Source of the DNA: Oceaniferula marina
GTDB lineage: Bacteria; Verrucomicrobiota; Verrucomicrobiia; Verrucomicrobiales; Akkermansiaceae
Direction of reading: 5' to 3'
Length of the DNA: 64,000 nucleotides
Assembly (NCBI RefSeq): GCF_013391475.1
Contig: NZ_JACBAZ010000001.1
Span: forward strand, 124,001-188,000
Shown piece by piece: positions 41,113-50,723 of this stretch (position 1 is its first letter; every line of letters begins with the position of its first letter). The notes under the pieces are model-generated. The model was not told the origin of the DNA and did not search any database. It saw only the letters and a program-made list of their open reading frames with translations. The translations under genes and the position numbers were made by a program.

Positions 41113-44100
41113 ATGAACGATGTGTATAGTGAGGATTATACAAATCCAAATCTATACCGTATGCATCTCAGTGTTTTATCAGCCAATCGTAAAAAAGTTT
41201 CGCATCGAGTGCGGTGTCGGTCTCAAGCGAGTGGGCACGGTTTTGCTTTGGTTGCCACGATTTCGGTGATGGTCTTGCTCGTCATGGTTGCGCTGTCGAT
41301 GCTTGGTTTATCTACGGTAGAATTAAGGTCAGGCAGCCAAGGGCGAGCGATGATGGAGGCCAGATCGAATGCTCGTATGGCATTGATGTTGGCTATTGGA
41401 GAATTACAAAAACACGCAGGGCCGGATCAGCGGGTGACCGCGGAGGCTGACATTATAGGTGATTCGGGTTTTGCAGGGTGGTCTCGGCACGAAACAAAAA
41501 AGCATTATGTCGGGGTGTTCACCACTGAAAAGTGGGCGGATAGGGATGATGCTGGGATGCGAGCATATTGGAAACCGTATGAGCAAACCCGCAATGAAAA
41601 AGCGTTCCTTCGATGGTTGATTTCAGGTGCTCCGGAAGATGTGGGTAATTTGGAATTCGCAAAATCGAGTATTGATTCGCGAGATGTCGAGGAACTCATT
41701 GGTGAAGGAACCTTGGGCAAAGCGATGGCTGATGATGAGCGTTTGCTGGTTCCAAAAATGAAACTATACAAGGATGGTTTACATCGGGGGGGATATGCTT
41801 GGGGGGTGATTGACGAGGGGGTGAAAGCAAATGTCGCTACGGCTCCGTCCAGAGGGTATACAGCCATATTGGAAGACCGGACGTCTCGGCTGAATCTGAT
41901 GAGTCAGGCTACGGTCGGTGTGAAGCACCTTGATGGTTTTGAGCAGTTTGAAAGTGATGGACACGAATTGGAATTGAACCGGGTGCTTAGTCGGGGGCAG
42001 ATGTCATTATTTCGCGATGGGGTGGTTTCTGAAGAGGTTGCCAAAGAGCGTTTTCATGATGTGAGTGTGGTTAGCCGTTCGGTTCTCGCTGATGTGTTGA
42101 GGGGTGGGTTAAGGCGCGACTTGTCATTGCCATTTGAATTGCCTGACCTAAAGGCAAATGACTCAGCAAGTGACTGGGAGTATGATCTGAATGATGCAGA
42201 TTTGCTTACGGACCGGCCTTCGAATTACACCTCGATTTGGGAGTTTAATAACTCGGGTGATCAAGAAAGTCAGTTCAGGCATGCCCGGATGGATGCCTCG
42301 AACTACAGCCCCTACTGGTGGGCAAAAAAAATGGGATACCTTTTTGCCTATCCTGGCGAATCGTCGGGAAGTGACCGTACGGGGAAACGCAAATATTTAA
42401 GGGGGCCTTCCTGGGATTTGCTGCGTTGTCATTACAGACAATACAAACGGGAATTTGAAAAGTTGGACAAAAGTCACCGAGCCCGAAGAGGGATGAAATC
42501 TCCTTCAAACGAGCGGACATGGTTGGCCCAACCGTATCAACCTTACAGTCATCGGACAGACTCGTATGGACGGCACCCCTTGTCTACGACATATGTCGGT
42601 GAGTCGGAGACTTCGGGAGGAGGGTATGCCTCAGACAGTCTATGGGACCCGTTCTGGGTTTACGACAATGCCGCGCAAAAGGGTGACCGGCCGTGGAATA
42701 ATCTGTCATTCAGAACTTATGGAATGACCCCGGTGCTCACCAAGTTTGGGTTCGTCCTCAGTGTCTACAAAGAATACAGCAGTCGTTACAAATCAGATAT
42801 CTTGCACGTCTGTATTGATGCCGTAGGAACCTTGTGGAATCCTTACAATGTTTCAGTGGAAGCGGAGTCTGTGTTCACGCAAATGAATTTGGCGGGGTTA
42901 TTGTGGTCTCTTGAGCGCAGGCGTGGAAGCAGTGTCGAGCAGTGGGCTTCAGAACCGGGGAAACCGTTCGGGGTTGACCGCGCATTTCCTTTTAAGCATA
43001 TCAGGATCGGTGTGGCTCATCCTCTGGGGGGAGATTCCCGCCCTGAGAAAAACCTTGAGCTGCAACCGGGAGAGTTGCGGACATTTGCCTTGGATTTTCC
43101 CGCGCCCAAAGCCTATTCGTATAGTAAACTTTATACTGAGCCCGGTAAGTTTACGAATAATTGGAATGGCGGGTATTATTTGAAGCATTCGAGTAAATGG
43201 CAGTTGCAAGCCGGGGATGAAATCAAATTCATTTTTAAAGCCGACAATACGCAAAGGTCATCGTTTGAAACCAATCTCGGATACTTTGAGACCTTGACCG
43301 GTGGGGCATATAATCCTTTTGATACGAAAACGAGTGATGAGCTGATTGATCAGCCGGAGATGAGCTCAGTACATATCACAGATAGCTCGAAGATGGTTGA
43401 GCAAGGTAAGTTCGAAACTAGTACGACAACCATTCCCACGGGGGCGGACAATAAAAAGGCGGTTGCCTATATTGAGTTTAAACGTCCCGCCTCTGATGAA
43501 GCGCTTTATGGTATGGCGACGGCGATAGACCCCCGGTCCATTGTGAACCATAGTAAGGCGATGAACTCCGGCGGAGGTATTCCTGAAACGTGGATGGCAT
43601 CCATTAAGAAGGTGGCTGACTTTGATTTGTTACAGAATGGTGTCGGGGCTCGGAATAACGGATTCTGGGGAAGCTCGCATGAAGGGTTCGGACAAAGCCG
43701 TGTGATTTATTATGATGTGCCAGATGCTCCACTGGTATCATTGGGTGGTTTTCAAAGTTGCCAGTTAGCCTCTTCGGGGTGGACGAACCCATATACGATA
43801 GGTAGCTCTTTCCCTCATCCGACGCTGGCAACAAATGAAATTGTCAAAAGTGAAACTGAAGATGGTTTTGAAAATGTAATCTATGATCTTTCCTATTTGA
43901 CGAATATGGAATTGTGGGACCGGTATTTCCTGAGTGGTCTCTATTTGGAGGGGGATTATGATGAGAACAGTGGTGATGCTGCGCTTGAAGAAGCGGAAGA
44001 ACACATCCGGCGCTATCTCAATCCTAGTGAGAAGAATCCTTTGGCTAACAAGAGGATCGTGCTTTCTCCGGATAGCTTGGCAAAGAGTGAAGACCAATTG

Positions 44101-44883
44101 GTTGATGAGCTTACTCACTACCGCTGGATGGCCAGAAATTTGATGTTAAACGGAGGCTTTAATGTGAACTCCACACGGAAAGAAGCGTGGAAGGCATGGC
44201 TGGCGAGTATGTATAAAAAAGACATACCGAAGTTAAACCCAATCAATGGTCAGGTATCCGTTCATTCCACCAGCGGAACGCCATTCGCCCGGATGTCCGT
44301 GCCTTCAGGAGGAGAAGGTGAAGATTGGCTTGGATACGTTGAGCTCACGGAAACTCAGATTGACCAACTGGCTGAGTCCATCGTTGAACAAGTTCGCTCG
44401 CGAGGGCCGTTTTTATCCGTCAGTGATTTTGTGAACCGGAGGATCTCCTCTGACAAGACAGGGGAGGCCGGAGCCTTGGAAGCAGCTATTGAAGACGCTT
44501 TGTCTTCCGGACTTTATGGAACGGGAACTGAGCGTGGAATTACCGGACGTCTGAGGCAGAGTGATGTATTGGCAAGTTTGGGGAATGTGTTGGTTGCGAG
44601 ATCGGACACGTTTGTGGTTCGGGCTTATGGAGAAGCGGTTAATCCATCGACAGGGAAAATTATGGCAAGAGCATGGTGTGAGGCGACCGTTCAGCGTGTG
44701 CCAACACCCGTCGGTGACAATGGCAGCTTACTGGATAGACTGAATCCGGAATATAAAACGACAAGTGACCCTGCTGGAGAGGACCCGTATGTTTTAAATA
44801 CTGACGCATCAGAGGAAGCCAAAATTTACGGCCGTCAAATCAAGGTGGTTTCGTTCAGGTGGTTGAATGCGAGTGAAGTTTAA
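41113..44883 (+). CDS. Verru_Chthon cassette protein A
   Basis: The protein has 1256 residues; ATG 41161 is an alternative start that gives a 25-residue leader. It has a type IV prepilin-like N-terminus: basic leader, GHGFALVATISVMVLLVMVA, then MLGLSTVELRSG. RAMMEARSNARMALMLAIGELQ is the typical continuation of the Verru_Chthon A family, which is restricted to Verrucomicrobia and relatives. The long remainder is a secreted, Ser/Tyr-rich domain with GVIDEGVKANVA, an inner repeat-poor region and a closing segment like type II secretion minor pseudopilin K. Usually such proteins occur with cassette partners B, C and D; none is next to this one. Probable role: pseudopilus-like surface structure. 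Confidence 0.85.
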   Translation: MNDVYSEDYTNPNLYRMHLSVLSANRKKVSHRVRCRSQASGHGFALVATISVMVLLVMVALSMLGLSTVELRSGSQGRAMMEARSNARMALMLAIGELQKHAGPDQRVTAEADIIGDSGFAGWSRHETKKHYVGVFTTEKWADRDDAGMRAYWKPYEQTRNEKAFLRWLISGAPEDVGNLEFAKSSIDSRDVEELIGEGTLGKAMADDERLLVPKMKLYKDGLHRGGYAWGVIDEGVKANVATAPSRGYTAILEDRTSRLNLMSQATVGVKHLDGFEQFESDGHELELNRVLSRGQMSLFRDGVVSEEVAKERFHDVSVVSRSVLADVLRGGLRRDLSLPFELPDLKANDSASDWEYDLNDADLLTDRPSNYTSIWEFNNSGDQESQFRHARMDASNYSPYWWAKKMGYLFAYPGESSGSDRTGKRKYLRGPSWDLLRCHYRQYKREFEKLDKSHRARRGMKSPSNERTWLAQPYQPYSHRTDSYGRHPLSTTYVGESETSGGGYASDSLWDPFWVYDNAAQKGDRPWNNLSFRTYGMTPVLTKFGFVLSVYKEYSSRYKSDILHVCIDAVGTLWNPYNVSVEAESVFTQMNLAGLLWSLERRRGSSVEQWASEPGKPFGVDRAFPFKHIRIGVAHPLGGDSRPEKNLELQPGELRTFALDFPAPKAYSYSKLYTEPGKFTNNWNGGYYLKHSSKWQLQAGDEIKFIFKADNTQRSSFETNLGYFETLTGGAYNPFDTKTSDELIDQPEMSSVHITDSSKMVEQGKFETSTTTIPTGADNKKAVAYIEFKRPASDEALYGMATAIDPRSIVNHSKAMNSGGGIPETWMASIKKVADFDLLQNGVGARNNGFWGSSHEGFGQSRVIYYDVPDAPLVSLGGFQSCQLASSGWTNPYTIGSSFPHPTLATNEIVKSETEDGFENVIYDLSYLTNMELWDRYFLSGLYLEGDYDENSGDAALEEAEEHIRRYLNPSEKNPLANKRIVLSPDSLAKSEDQLVDELTHYRWMARNLMLNGGFNVNSTRKEAWKAWLASMYKKDIPKLNPINGQVSVHSTSGTPFARMSVPSGGEGEDWLGYVELTETQIDQLAESIVEQVRSRGPFLSVSDFVNRRISSDKTGEAGALEAAIEDALSSGLYGTGTERGITGRLRQSDVLASLGNVLVARSDTFVVRAYGEAVNPSTGKIMARAWCEATVQRVPTPVGDNGSLLDRLNPEYKTTSDPAGEDPYVLNTDASEEAKIYGRQIKVVSFRWLNASEV

Positions 44884-44887
44884 TGTG

Positions 44888-45658
44888 ATGATATACAAAA
44901 TTTTATTGTTGGCGCTTGTTTCAAGCTCGTTGTTGTCTGTTGGTCGAGCCCAAAGCCATGAGCAGAATGAATTAGGCGAGCGGATGCATGCGGCGAGTCT
45001 GAAATTTAGAACCGCCGGATGGAAGAACATCAAGGAGCCCCTTTATTACCGGGTTTTTCGAAAGAAAAAGGGCGGGGGGGAAGCAAAGCAGGAGTCCGTT
45101 TATAAACAGACCAGTTTGTTTGAGATGGAGCCATCACTCGTTGGACAAACATTTCCGGGAAGATGGGTGTCTTTTTACAGGAAGGCATCTGTCGATGGCA
45201 AGGATGTGTATTCGCTTGCTGCGAAAGCCAGAATCAACCCGGAAAAGAAAAGGTATCTCTTTTTGTTTTTCCCGAAGGAGACAGCCCGTGGCAAATACAA
45301 GGTCTACAGTATTCCTGACACACGATTGGATTCACCCTATGGAGCCTATCAGTTCCACAATATGACCCAATTGAGCATGGAAGGTTCCATCGGTAAAAAG
45401 AAATTTAAGATGAGCCCCCAGAGGAAAGTGCACACACTTCAGTTCAAGTATTCGAAAAAAACGCCTCTTCCATTTGCCCTCTACCGAAAAGAAGCGGAAA
45501 AGGTAGAATGGTATGCTCGCAATACCTATCATTTCAACCCGAACAAACACCTCAAGTTGTTTGTGTATTCAGAGAAGGATGTCCGGGGGCGGCCCCGGGT
45601 TAAGGTGAAGGGGATCGTTGATTTTTATGAGCCCCCGGTGAGGCGTGAGCAAGATTGA
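44888..45658 (+). CDS. Secreted protein next to Verru_Chthon A, unknown family
   Basis: From ATG 44888 the protein has 256 residues and the best signal peptide (MIYKILLLALVSSSLLSVGRAQ, cut near Ala-Gln); a GTG/ATG seven codons upstream at 44867 would overlap the previous gene by 17 nt. The mature protein is rich in Lys, Tyr and Phe with many predicted strands (YLFLFFPKETARGKYKVYSI, HLKLFVYSEKDVRG). No Cys, no known motif. It starts 4 nt after the stop of the Verru_Chthon A gene, so they are very likely cotranscribed and act together at the envelope. Confidence 0.75.
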   Translation: MIYKILLLALVSSSLLSVGRAQSHEQNELGERMHAASLKFRTAGWKNIKEPLYYRVFRKKKGGGEAKQESVYKQTSLFEMEPSLVGQTFPGRWVSFYRKASVDGKDVYSLAAKARINPEKKRYLFLFFPKETARGKYKVYSIPDTRLDSPYGAYQFHNMTQLSMEGSIGKKKFKMSPQRKVHTLQFKYSKKTPLPFALYRKEAEKVEWYARNTYHFNPNKHLKLFVYSEKDVRGRPRVKVKGIVDFYEPPVRREQD

Positions 45659-46081
45659 TTGCGCTCACATCCTCGATAGATCTCGAGCTGTGTGGCTAAG
45701 CCAACAATACTGAGAACTACAGAGAATGGCTGAGAATTGAGTGGCGCGCTGCAATGGCTGGTATGCCTTTATGGATGCTAACGCCACGATCAAGAGGTGC
45801 CGCAGCGGGGGAGTCTTCCCCTTTGATCGTATGTATTGGCCATGGTTCTGCTTTTCGTCCCCGACTCATACCACTCCGCAAAACAGACGAGACGATTGAT
45901 CGTTGTTGAGGTATTTGGAAAAGTACTGTGGAAAAGCACTGCGTGATCCATGAGAGTTCCGGATGAATGACTCCTTTGGCTTTGTTTCTCCTTAGTCATG
46001 GTTCCCGCACCATTCCTTCGTCGCGCCTTACCAAAGAACTCATTCATCTCGGCTATCGTCCCGTCTGTTTACTACTTGGTA
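45659..46081. other. Intergenic region with no credible gene
   Basis: These 423 nt separate two convergent genes. Open frames at 45790-46047 (minus) and 45967-46164 (plus) are short, lack coding character and overlap a real gene or each other, so I do not call them. The main structure is the long inverted repeat at 45786-45830. Confidence 0.6.
45786..45830. repeat. Nested inverted repeat between convergent genes
   Basis: ACGATCAA (45786-45793) and TTGATCGT (45823-45830) are perfect inverse copies of 8 bp. Inside them GGGGA and TCCCC (near 45808-45821) form a second stem. It lies between the ends of convergent genes, so it may stop or stabilise transcripts from either side, although there is no T-run. 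Confidence 0.45.
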
Positions 46082-47485
46082 TTAGCTCGTCGGGGGGAGT
46101 GCTGGTAGAGACGCTGCGGCAACAGCCTGTCCATGACGCTTCATTTTTTCGTCCGGTTGGGTGATATTGATTTTTTCAGCCAGGGCTGGAAATTCCAGCT
46201 TGAGCACGTCTTCTGCCGAGTCGATCATGATTTGACCTCCGGGTCCGGAGGTGGCACGGCCCATGATGATCAATGTTTCGATATCGTAGAAATCGGCGTA
46301 ATGGGCAATGGCATATCCAAAGCACGTTCCGATGGTCTGGTAGATTTTAGCCGCCCTTTCGTCACCATCGGCCATGGCTTTTTGCACTTCGACAAGTTGT
46401 TCCGGGAAAGGCATGTCACCAAAATCAAAGCCTGCCGCGGGTGCAAGCCGAGCGACCCCTTGTTGGCTGAAGAACTGCACGCCGCAGCCTTCATCACCGG
46501 ACCATTCATCGACGGGGCCGTTTTCACGGTAATCAATCGGAGCAAAGGCAAGTTCGTTGATTTGGGCGGTGACGTTACCCTGCGGATCGACATAGCCCAC
46601 GGCTTCGGATGTCCCCATGGCGACGCCGAGAACGGCGTTGGTATTCATGCTGATGGAGCCCGCAAGTGCGGTGACCTCACCGTCATTGATGACTTCAAAA
46701 GGAATGCCTGGGTATTCTTCCGCCATGATGTTCTTGAACATAGGTCTGACTTTTTCCCCAAACAGGTCTTTATCGGTGATGCCTCGGAAAAGTGATGCAA
46801 CTCGGACGTCGTTGTTGATGTAGATCCCTGCGGACGATCCTCCAATGGCGTCGACTCGTGGTAAATGCTCGGCGGCGAGTCGCAGCGAGTCAACGATCCC
46901 TTCATATTGATAGGAGGGGTCTGACTGGAAATAGGGATCCCATGGCACCTCTTCGGAAAAAACGACCTCACCATCCATCACCGCAGCGCATTTACGGTCG
47001 GATCCTCCGAGGTCAAACCCGATACGGCAGCCCTCAAGGTGTCTGCCCAGTGGGGCTGCTGCGTTGTTTTCGGCAGGGATGTCTTCGAGTGTGCAGGCAA
47101 TCACTTTGATGTGTTCACCAAACATGCCGTTACCAATGATTTCCCAGTCGAAGCGTTGCCGGCCCTCCGATGTGTAAAACTCACTGAGTGATGCCGCGAT
47201 GGCGTCATCGCCTGCAATGTGGATTTGGCTTCCTCCAAGGCCCCAAAGCATGAACTTGATCAGGCGCTCAATGTATTTGATGTTGGTGGCCTGGTTTTCC
47301 CCTTCGTGATTGAGGACCCGCACGGATCGGCGAAACACGGTTCCATCGGTTCGACACAAGGCGATTTCGACATCATGGGCTCCTGGGTCGGAGCTTATTT
47401 TTTCTTCAAACGCGCGGTTCCAAAGGACTGCAGGAACAAAGTCGGGGTCGAGGACGGGTGTGATTTTTGCTTGTGGTGTGATCAT
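46082..47485 (-). CDS. ROK/ASKHA-type sugar-kinase-like protein
   Basis: The protein has 467 residues, longer than a standard ROK kinase (about 300) because of an extra N-terminal domain of some 150 residues with ADGDDAIAASLSEF-like character. The ASKHA core starts near 155: GCRIGFDLGGSDRKCAAVMDG (phosphate-1), GGSSAGIYINNDV, FEVINDGEVTALAG (phosphate-2 with a catalytic-type Asp), VLGVAMGTSEAVGYV (adenosine) and TLIIMGRATSG. It probably phosphorylates a sugar or polyol, but might be a regulator. It is the last gene of the minus-strand run and 20 nt from the sulfatase gene, so the two likely share a catabolic role. Confidence 0.78.
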   Translation of the reverse strand: MITPQAKITPVLDPDFVPAVLWNRAFEEKISSDPGAHDVEIALCRTDGTVFRRSVRVLNHEGENQATNIKYIERLIKFMLWGLGGSQIHIAGDDAIAASLSEFYTSEGRQRFDWEIIGNGMFGEHIKVIACTLEDIPAENNAAAPLGRHLEGCRIGFDLGGSDRKCAAVMDGEVVFSEEVPWDPYFQSDPSYQYEGIVDSLRLAAEHLPRVDAIGGSSAGIYINNDVRVASLFRGITDKDLFGEKVRPMFKNIMAEEYPGIPFEVINDGEVTALAGSISMNTNAVLGVAMGTSEAVGYVDPQGNVTAQINELAFAPIDYRENGPVDEWSGDEGCGVQFFSQQGVARLAPAAGFDFGDMPFPEQLVEVQKAMADGDERAAKIYQTIGTCFGYAIAHYADFYDIETLIIMGRATSGPGGQIMIDSAEDVLKLEFPALAEKINITQPDEKMKRHGQAVAAASLPALPPTS

Positions 47486-47505
47486 GGGTATGTTGGGTGA
47501 AAGGT

Positions 47506-49284
47506 TTATTGTTTTTCTGTTTGGAGTTGGCGAAATCCATGTTTTTTGAGTTCCTCGTTTGCGACTTTCAAGTAGGCCTCAATTTCTTTTTTGCTTCTGA
47601 CCAGAGGGTTGTCAGATGGTGGGATTTCGGGGATATTGAGTTGTTCGCGGGGGATAACATCTGAATTTGCTGCCCATTGGTCGTAGAGGCCACTGAGTTC
47701 TTTGACTTTTTCAGGGTGTTGGGATGCTAGGTTTTGTGTTTCGGTCCGATCTTTGGAGATGTGGTAGAGCTCCCATGCTTGCTGGTAGCCCGCAACAATT
47801 TTCCAATCTCCCACACGCGCCGCTCGGTTGCCGTGGTGTTCCCAGAAGAGGGATTTGTGGTTTTTTTGATCTTTCTCAAATACCGGGAGCAAGCTCTTGC
47901 CGTCCAGCGGCTTGAGTGTTTGGCCTTGATAGCTTTTGGGATACGGCGTTTGTGCTAGTTCGAGACAGGTTGCCATTATGTCTGCGACGTGGGATGGTTG
48001 GTGGCGAAGTTGGTTTTTGGCTTTGATACCCTTGGGCCAGTAGGCGATCATCGGGGTTGAAATTCCTCCTTCGTAGGTGTCCTTTTTGAATTTTTTGAAC
48101 GGGGCGTTGCTGAGGTGAGCCCATTTGGTTCCGTAGCCTCCATATGTGTTGGCCGGGCCGAGTTTCCAACCTGGGATATCGCCGGCGATTACTGGGGCTC
48201 CGTCCGGTGTATAGAGCGGAACGTAGCGCATGTATGCCCAGGGTTTACCCGTGTTTCCGATTTCGCCATACATGTGTTCCTGTTTATCTCCACCGTTATC
48301 GGAGAGAAAGAGGATGAGTGTGTTGTTTCGGACCCCTTTGCTGTCGAGCGTTTCGAGAAGGCTTGCCGTGCTCTGATCAATATGGTCGACCATGGCTGCG
48401 AATGCCTCGAACCGGCTTTGCTCCCACTCTTTGTGTGGAATACTGTCCCACGCCGGGACTTTTGCATCTCTTGATGAGAGTTGGCTTTCTTTGGGGAGAA
48501 TGCCTAATGCCTTCAGGCGTTCCAGACGCTGGGCCCGGAGTTTGTCCCAGCCTGCTGCAAATCGCCCTCTGTATTTTTCAATGACTTTTTGGCGGGCATG
48601 CAACGGCCAGTGGGGAGCTGTATGAGCGAGGTAGAGAAAAAAGGGTTTTTGGGTGTCGTGCTGTTGGATGTATTCACATGCTTTGTTTGTGAGGATTTCC
48701 GTGTAAAACTCACCGGGCTTCATTTTTGTGTAGCTGTTTCCTTCGGTCAGAGTAATGGGGTCCCACTGGCTTCCTGCGGCTAACAGCGTTCCATAAAATT
48801 TGTCGAACCCTCGCTGGAGCGGCCAGTTGTGTTTGGGCCCGTCTTCGGAAAAATCCTTACTAACATGCCACTTGCCAGTCATGTAGGTGCTGTAGCCTGA
48901 CGTTTTTAAGGCTTCAGCAATGGTGACACATTGCCTGTTGAGGTCAGCCCGGTATCCGGGTTTGCCAAAATCCTGAGCGGTCATAAACCCGATCCCGGTT
49001 TTGTGAGGATAGAGACCGGTCAGAAGACTGGCCCGCGTTGGGCAGCATCGACCACAATTGTAAAACTGGGTAAACCTCAGCCCTTCGGAGGCAAGCTTGT
49101 CGATTGTTGGTGTGTCGATCTCTCCACCGTAACACCCGATGTCCGAAAACCCCATATCATCAACTAAAATAACAATGATATTAGGCCTGGAGTCTTGGGG
49201 CGCTTTTGTCTGGGCTGGTATAGCTCCGGTGCTTAGAAGCATTACCGCAAGCATGAGAGCTGGAGATGGAAGAGAAAGGTTCAT
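47506..49284 (-). CDS. Secreted arylsulfatase (formylglycine type)
   Basis: The protein has 592 residues. Signal peptide about 1-24 (MLAVMLLSTGAIPAQ). Metal-binding NIIVILVDDMGFSDIGCYGG. The catalytic motif is CCPTRASLLTG, where the first Cys would be converted to formylglycine; a following second Cys is common in this subgroup. Other conserved blocks: TGKWHV, FFLYLAHTAPHWPL and LILFLSDNGGDK. It removes sulfate esters from glycans or aromatics in the periplasm or outside. It continues the minus-strand run (133-nt gap to the amidohydrolase gene, 20 nt to the kinase gene). A maturase (anSME or FGE) is not in the window. The true substrate is unknown. Confidence 0.95.
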   Translation of the reverse strand: MNLSLPSPALMLAVMLLSTGAIPAQTKAPQDSRPNIIVILVDDMGFSDIGCYGGEIDTPTIDKLASEGLRFTQFYNCGRCCPTRASLLTGLYPHKTGIGFMTAQDFGKPGYRADLNRQCVTIAEALKTSGYSTYMTGKWHVSKDFSEDGPKHNWPLQRGFDKFYGTLLAAGSQWDPITLTEGNSYTKMKPGEFYTEILTNKACEYIQQHDTQKPFFLYLAHTAPHWPLHARQKVIEKYRGRFAAGWDKLRAQRLERLKALGILPKESQLSSRDAKVPAWDSIPHKEWEQSRFEAFAAMVDHIDQSTASLLETLDSKGVRNNTLILFLSDNGGDKQEHMYGEIGNTGKPWAYMRYVPLYTPDGAPVIAGDIPGWKLGPANTYGGYGTKWAHLSNAPFKKFKKDTYEGGISTPMIAYWPKGIKAKNQLRHQPSHVADIMATCLELAQTPYPKSYQGQTLKPLDGKSLLPVFEKDQKNHKSLFWEHHGNRAARVGDWKIVAGYQQAWELYHISKDRTETQNLASQHPEKVKELSGLYDQWAANSDVIPREQLNIPEIPPSDNPLVRSKKEIEAYLKVANEELKKHGFRQLQTEKQ

Positions 49285-49417
49285 GGGAATGGTGAGGTGG
49301 ATGGTCCGATCTTCGTGAGGGACTGGCTACGACGATTGAACGTCATCCTAGCTAACTCAGGTGGATTGTATAGCTTGTGGTGGAGGTATTCTTTCTCTAC
49401 CAGCTGTTTCCTGATCC

Positions 49418-50710
49418 TTACATGAACGAAATATCGTTATCGGACTCGATGACCGTTCCATCAAATAGACAGAGATGATTTTTGCGAAGATTGGTCACAT
49501 TCTCTTCGGGGTGATGGGCACTTAGAATCATTCTGCTTTGATAGCCTTCTTGAATGAGTCCGAATTTTTCATGGAAGTCCAGTCTCTTTGAGCTGTTTCC
49601 GGTCGCGGTGTTGATGACATTGATCGGGGGCAATCCTGCCTCCTGCATCAACTCCAGTTCGTAAAGCAAACCTTCGCCGTGGGGGACTCCGTAGGATCCG
49701 GCGTCACTGCCTGCGATGATCGTCACTCCGATTTGATGTGCATAGCGTAGGCTGTCCTTATGGTTTTCGATGATTTTTTTCAAGTTTGCGAGACAATCCT
49801 CATCCCAGGCCATGATCTCCGCGTGATCGATTTGTTTTTGAACGGGTGCAAATGTGGGAACCCAAGCGATGTTTTTTTCAAGCATCCGGTCGAGCTGGTC
49901 AAAACGGATGAAGAACCCGTGTTCGACGGTATCCACTCCGGCGGCGATGACGTGATCGATGCCGACATCGCCGGATGCATGGGCGAAGCTTTGCTTGCCA
50001 TGCTCGCGTGCGGCCTTGGTGAAAGCGCTGAGCTCCTCCGTGTCCATTTGGGGTTTGGCCGTGACCATGCCCTTTTTGAAGTTGATGATGCTGGTTGGGA
50101 TGAGTTTAATGCGATCGGCTCCTTCGGCGACCCGAGCGGCCACACAATCTGCAGCGTCAGCATGTTGCTCGAGCGGGCTCCCCATGAAACTTCCGTATCG
50201 CCCCTGATGATGAATCGCAGCACCGGGGCTGTCAATGTAGGCCGACGCCCGAGCCGCTTTATGGTGTGAGCGATAGCTTTTACTTAAAGCCAGGCCGACA
50301 CCATCTTTGTCTCCGGCATCGCGCACGGCAATGACTCCAAACCGGGGAAGCATGGCAAGTCGAGGTGTTGCTTGAGAGAGCAATGCCTCGGGGCTCTGGA
50401 TGAGGTGTTGTTTTCGTTTTTCGGCATCGAGTTCTGCTCCTTGAAGAAAGAGGTGGGCATGGGCTTCAATGAGGCCGGGAAGCAGCGTGTGATCCGGCAT
50501 GGTGAGGTCGGGCCGATGCTTTTCTTGAACGATCGCTGCGGGGGGGGCTTCTTTTCCTGCGTAGAGGATGGATTCTGCATTATAGACCACATGCCCCATC
50601 GTGATCGCTTGAGGTGCATGGCCGGTGAGAAGGTGGCCGACCCGAATCCACCTGACGGCTTTCCCTGAACTGGTAAGTTTCTGATAGAAATGATGATCGC
50701 TGGTGTTCAT
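49418..50710 (-). CDS. Amidohydrolase (imidazolonepropionase-like)
   Basis: From ATG 50710 (MNTSDHHFYQKLT) the protein is about 430 residues; an extended frame to 50824 runs through the end of the neighbouring gene. Metal ligands of the amidohydrolase superfamily: His-x-His in LIEAHAHLF, HASGD near 240, VEHGFF, and Asp in IAGSDAGSYG. The first metal's bridging Lys region is at RIKLIPTS. It carries no signal peptide. Such enzymes split cyclic amides, lactams, lactones or amines in the cytoplasm. It starts 13 nt after the stop of the pterin-binding methyltransferase gene, tying it to the methyl-transfer cluster. It may prepare the methylated substrate or its product. Confidence 0.85.
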   Translation of the reverse strand: MNTSDHHFYQKLTSSGKAVRWIRVGHLLTGHAPQAITMGHVVYNAESILYAGKEAPPAAIVQEKHRPDLTMPDHTLLPGLIEAHAHLFLQGAELDAEKRKQHLIQSPEALLSQATPRLAMLPRFGVIAVRDAGDKDGVGLALSKSYRSHHKAARASAYIDSPGAAIHHQGRYGSFMGSPLEQHADAADCVAARVAEGADRIKLIPTSIINFKKGMVTAKPQMDTEELSAFTKAAREHGKQSFAHASGDVGIDHVIAAGVDTVEHGFFIRFDQLDRMLEKNIAWVPTFAPVQKQIDHAEIMAWDEDCLANLKKIIENHKDSLRYAHQIGVTIIAGSDAGSYGVPHGEGLLYELELMQEAGLPPINVINTATGNSSKRLDFHEKFGLIQEGYQSRMILSAHHPEENVTNLRKNHLCLFDGTVIESDNDISFM

Positions 50711-50723
50711 GGCTTTGATCGTG

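Noticed and set aside
45790-46164. Short frames in the convergent gap (45790-46047 minus, 45967-46164 plus)
   Set aside because: They overlap each other or the end of the kinase-like gene and show no domain or start signal.
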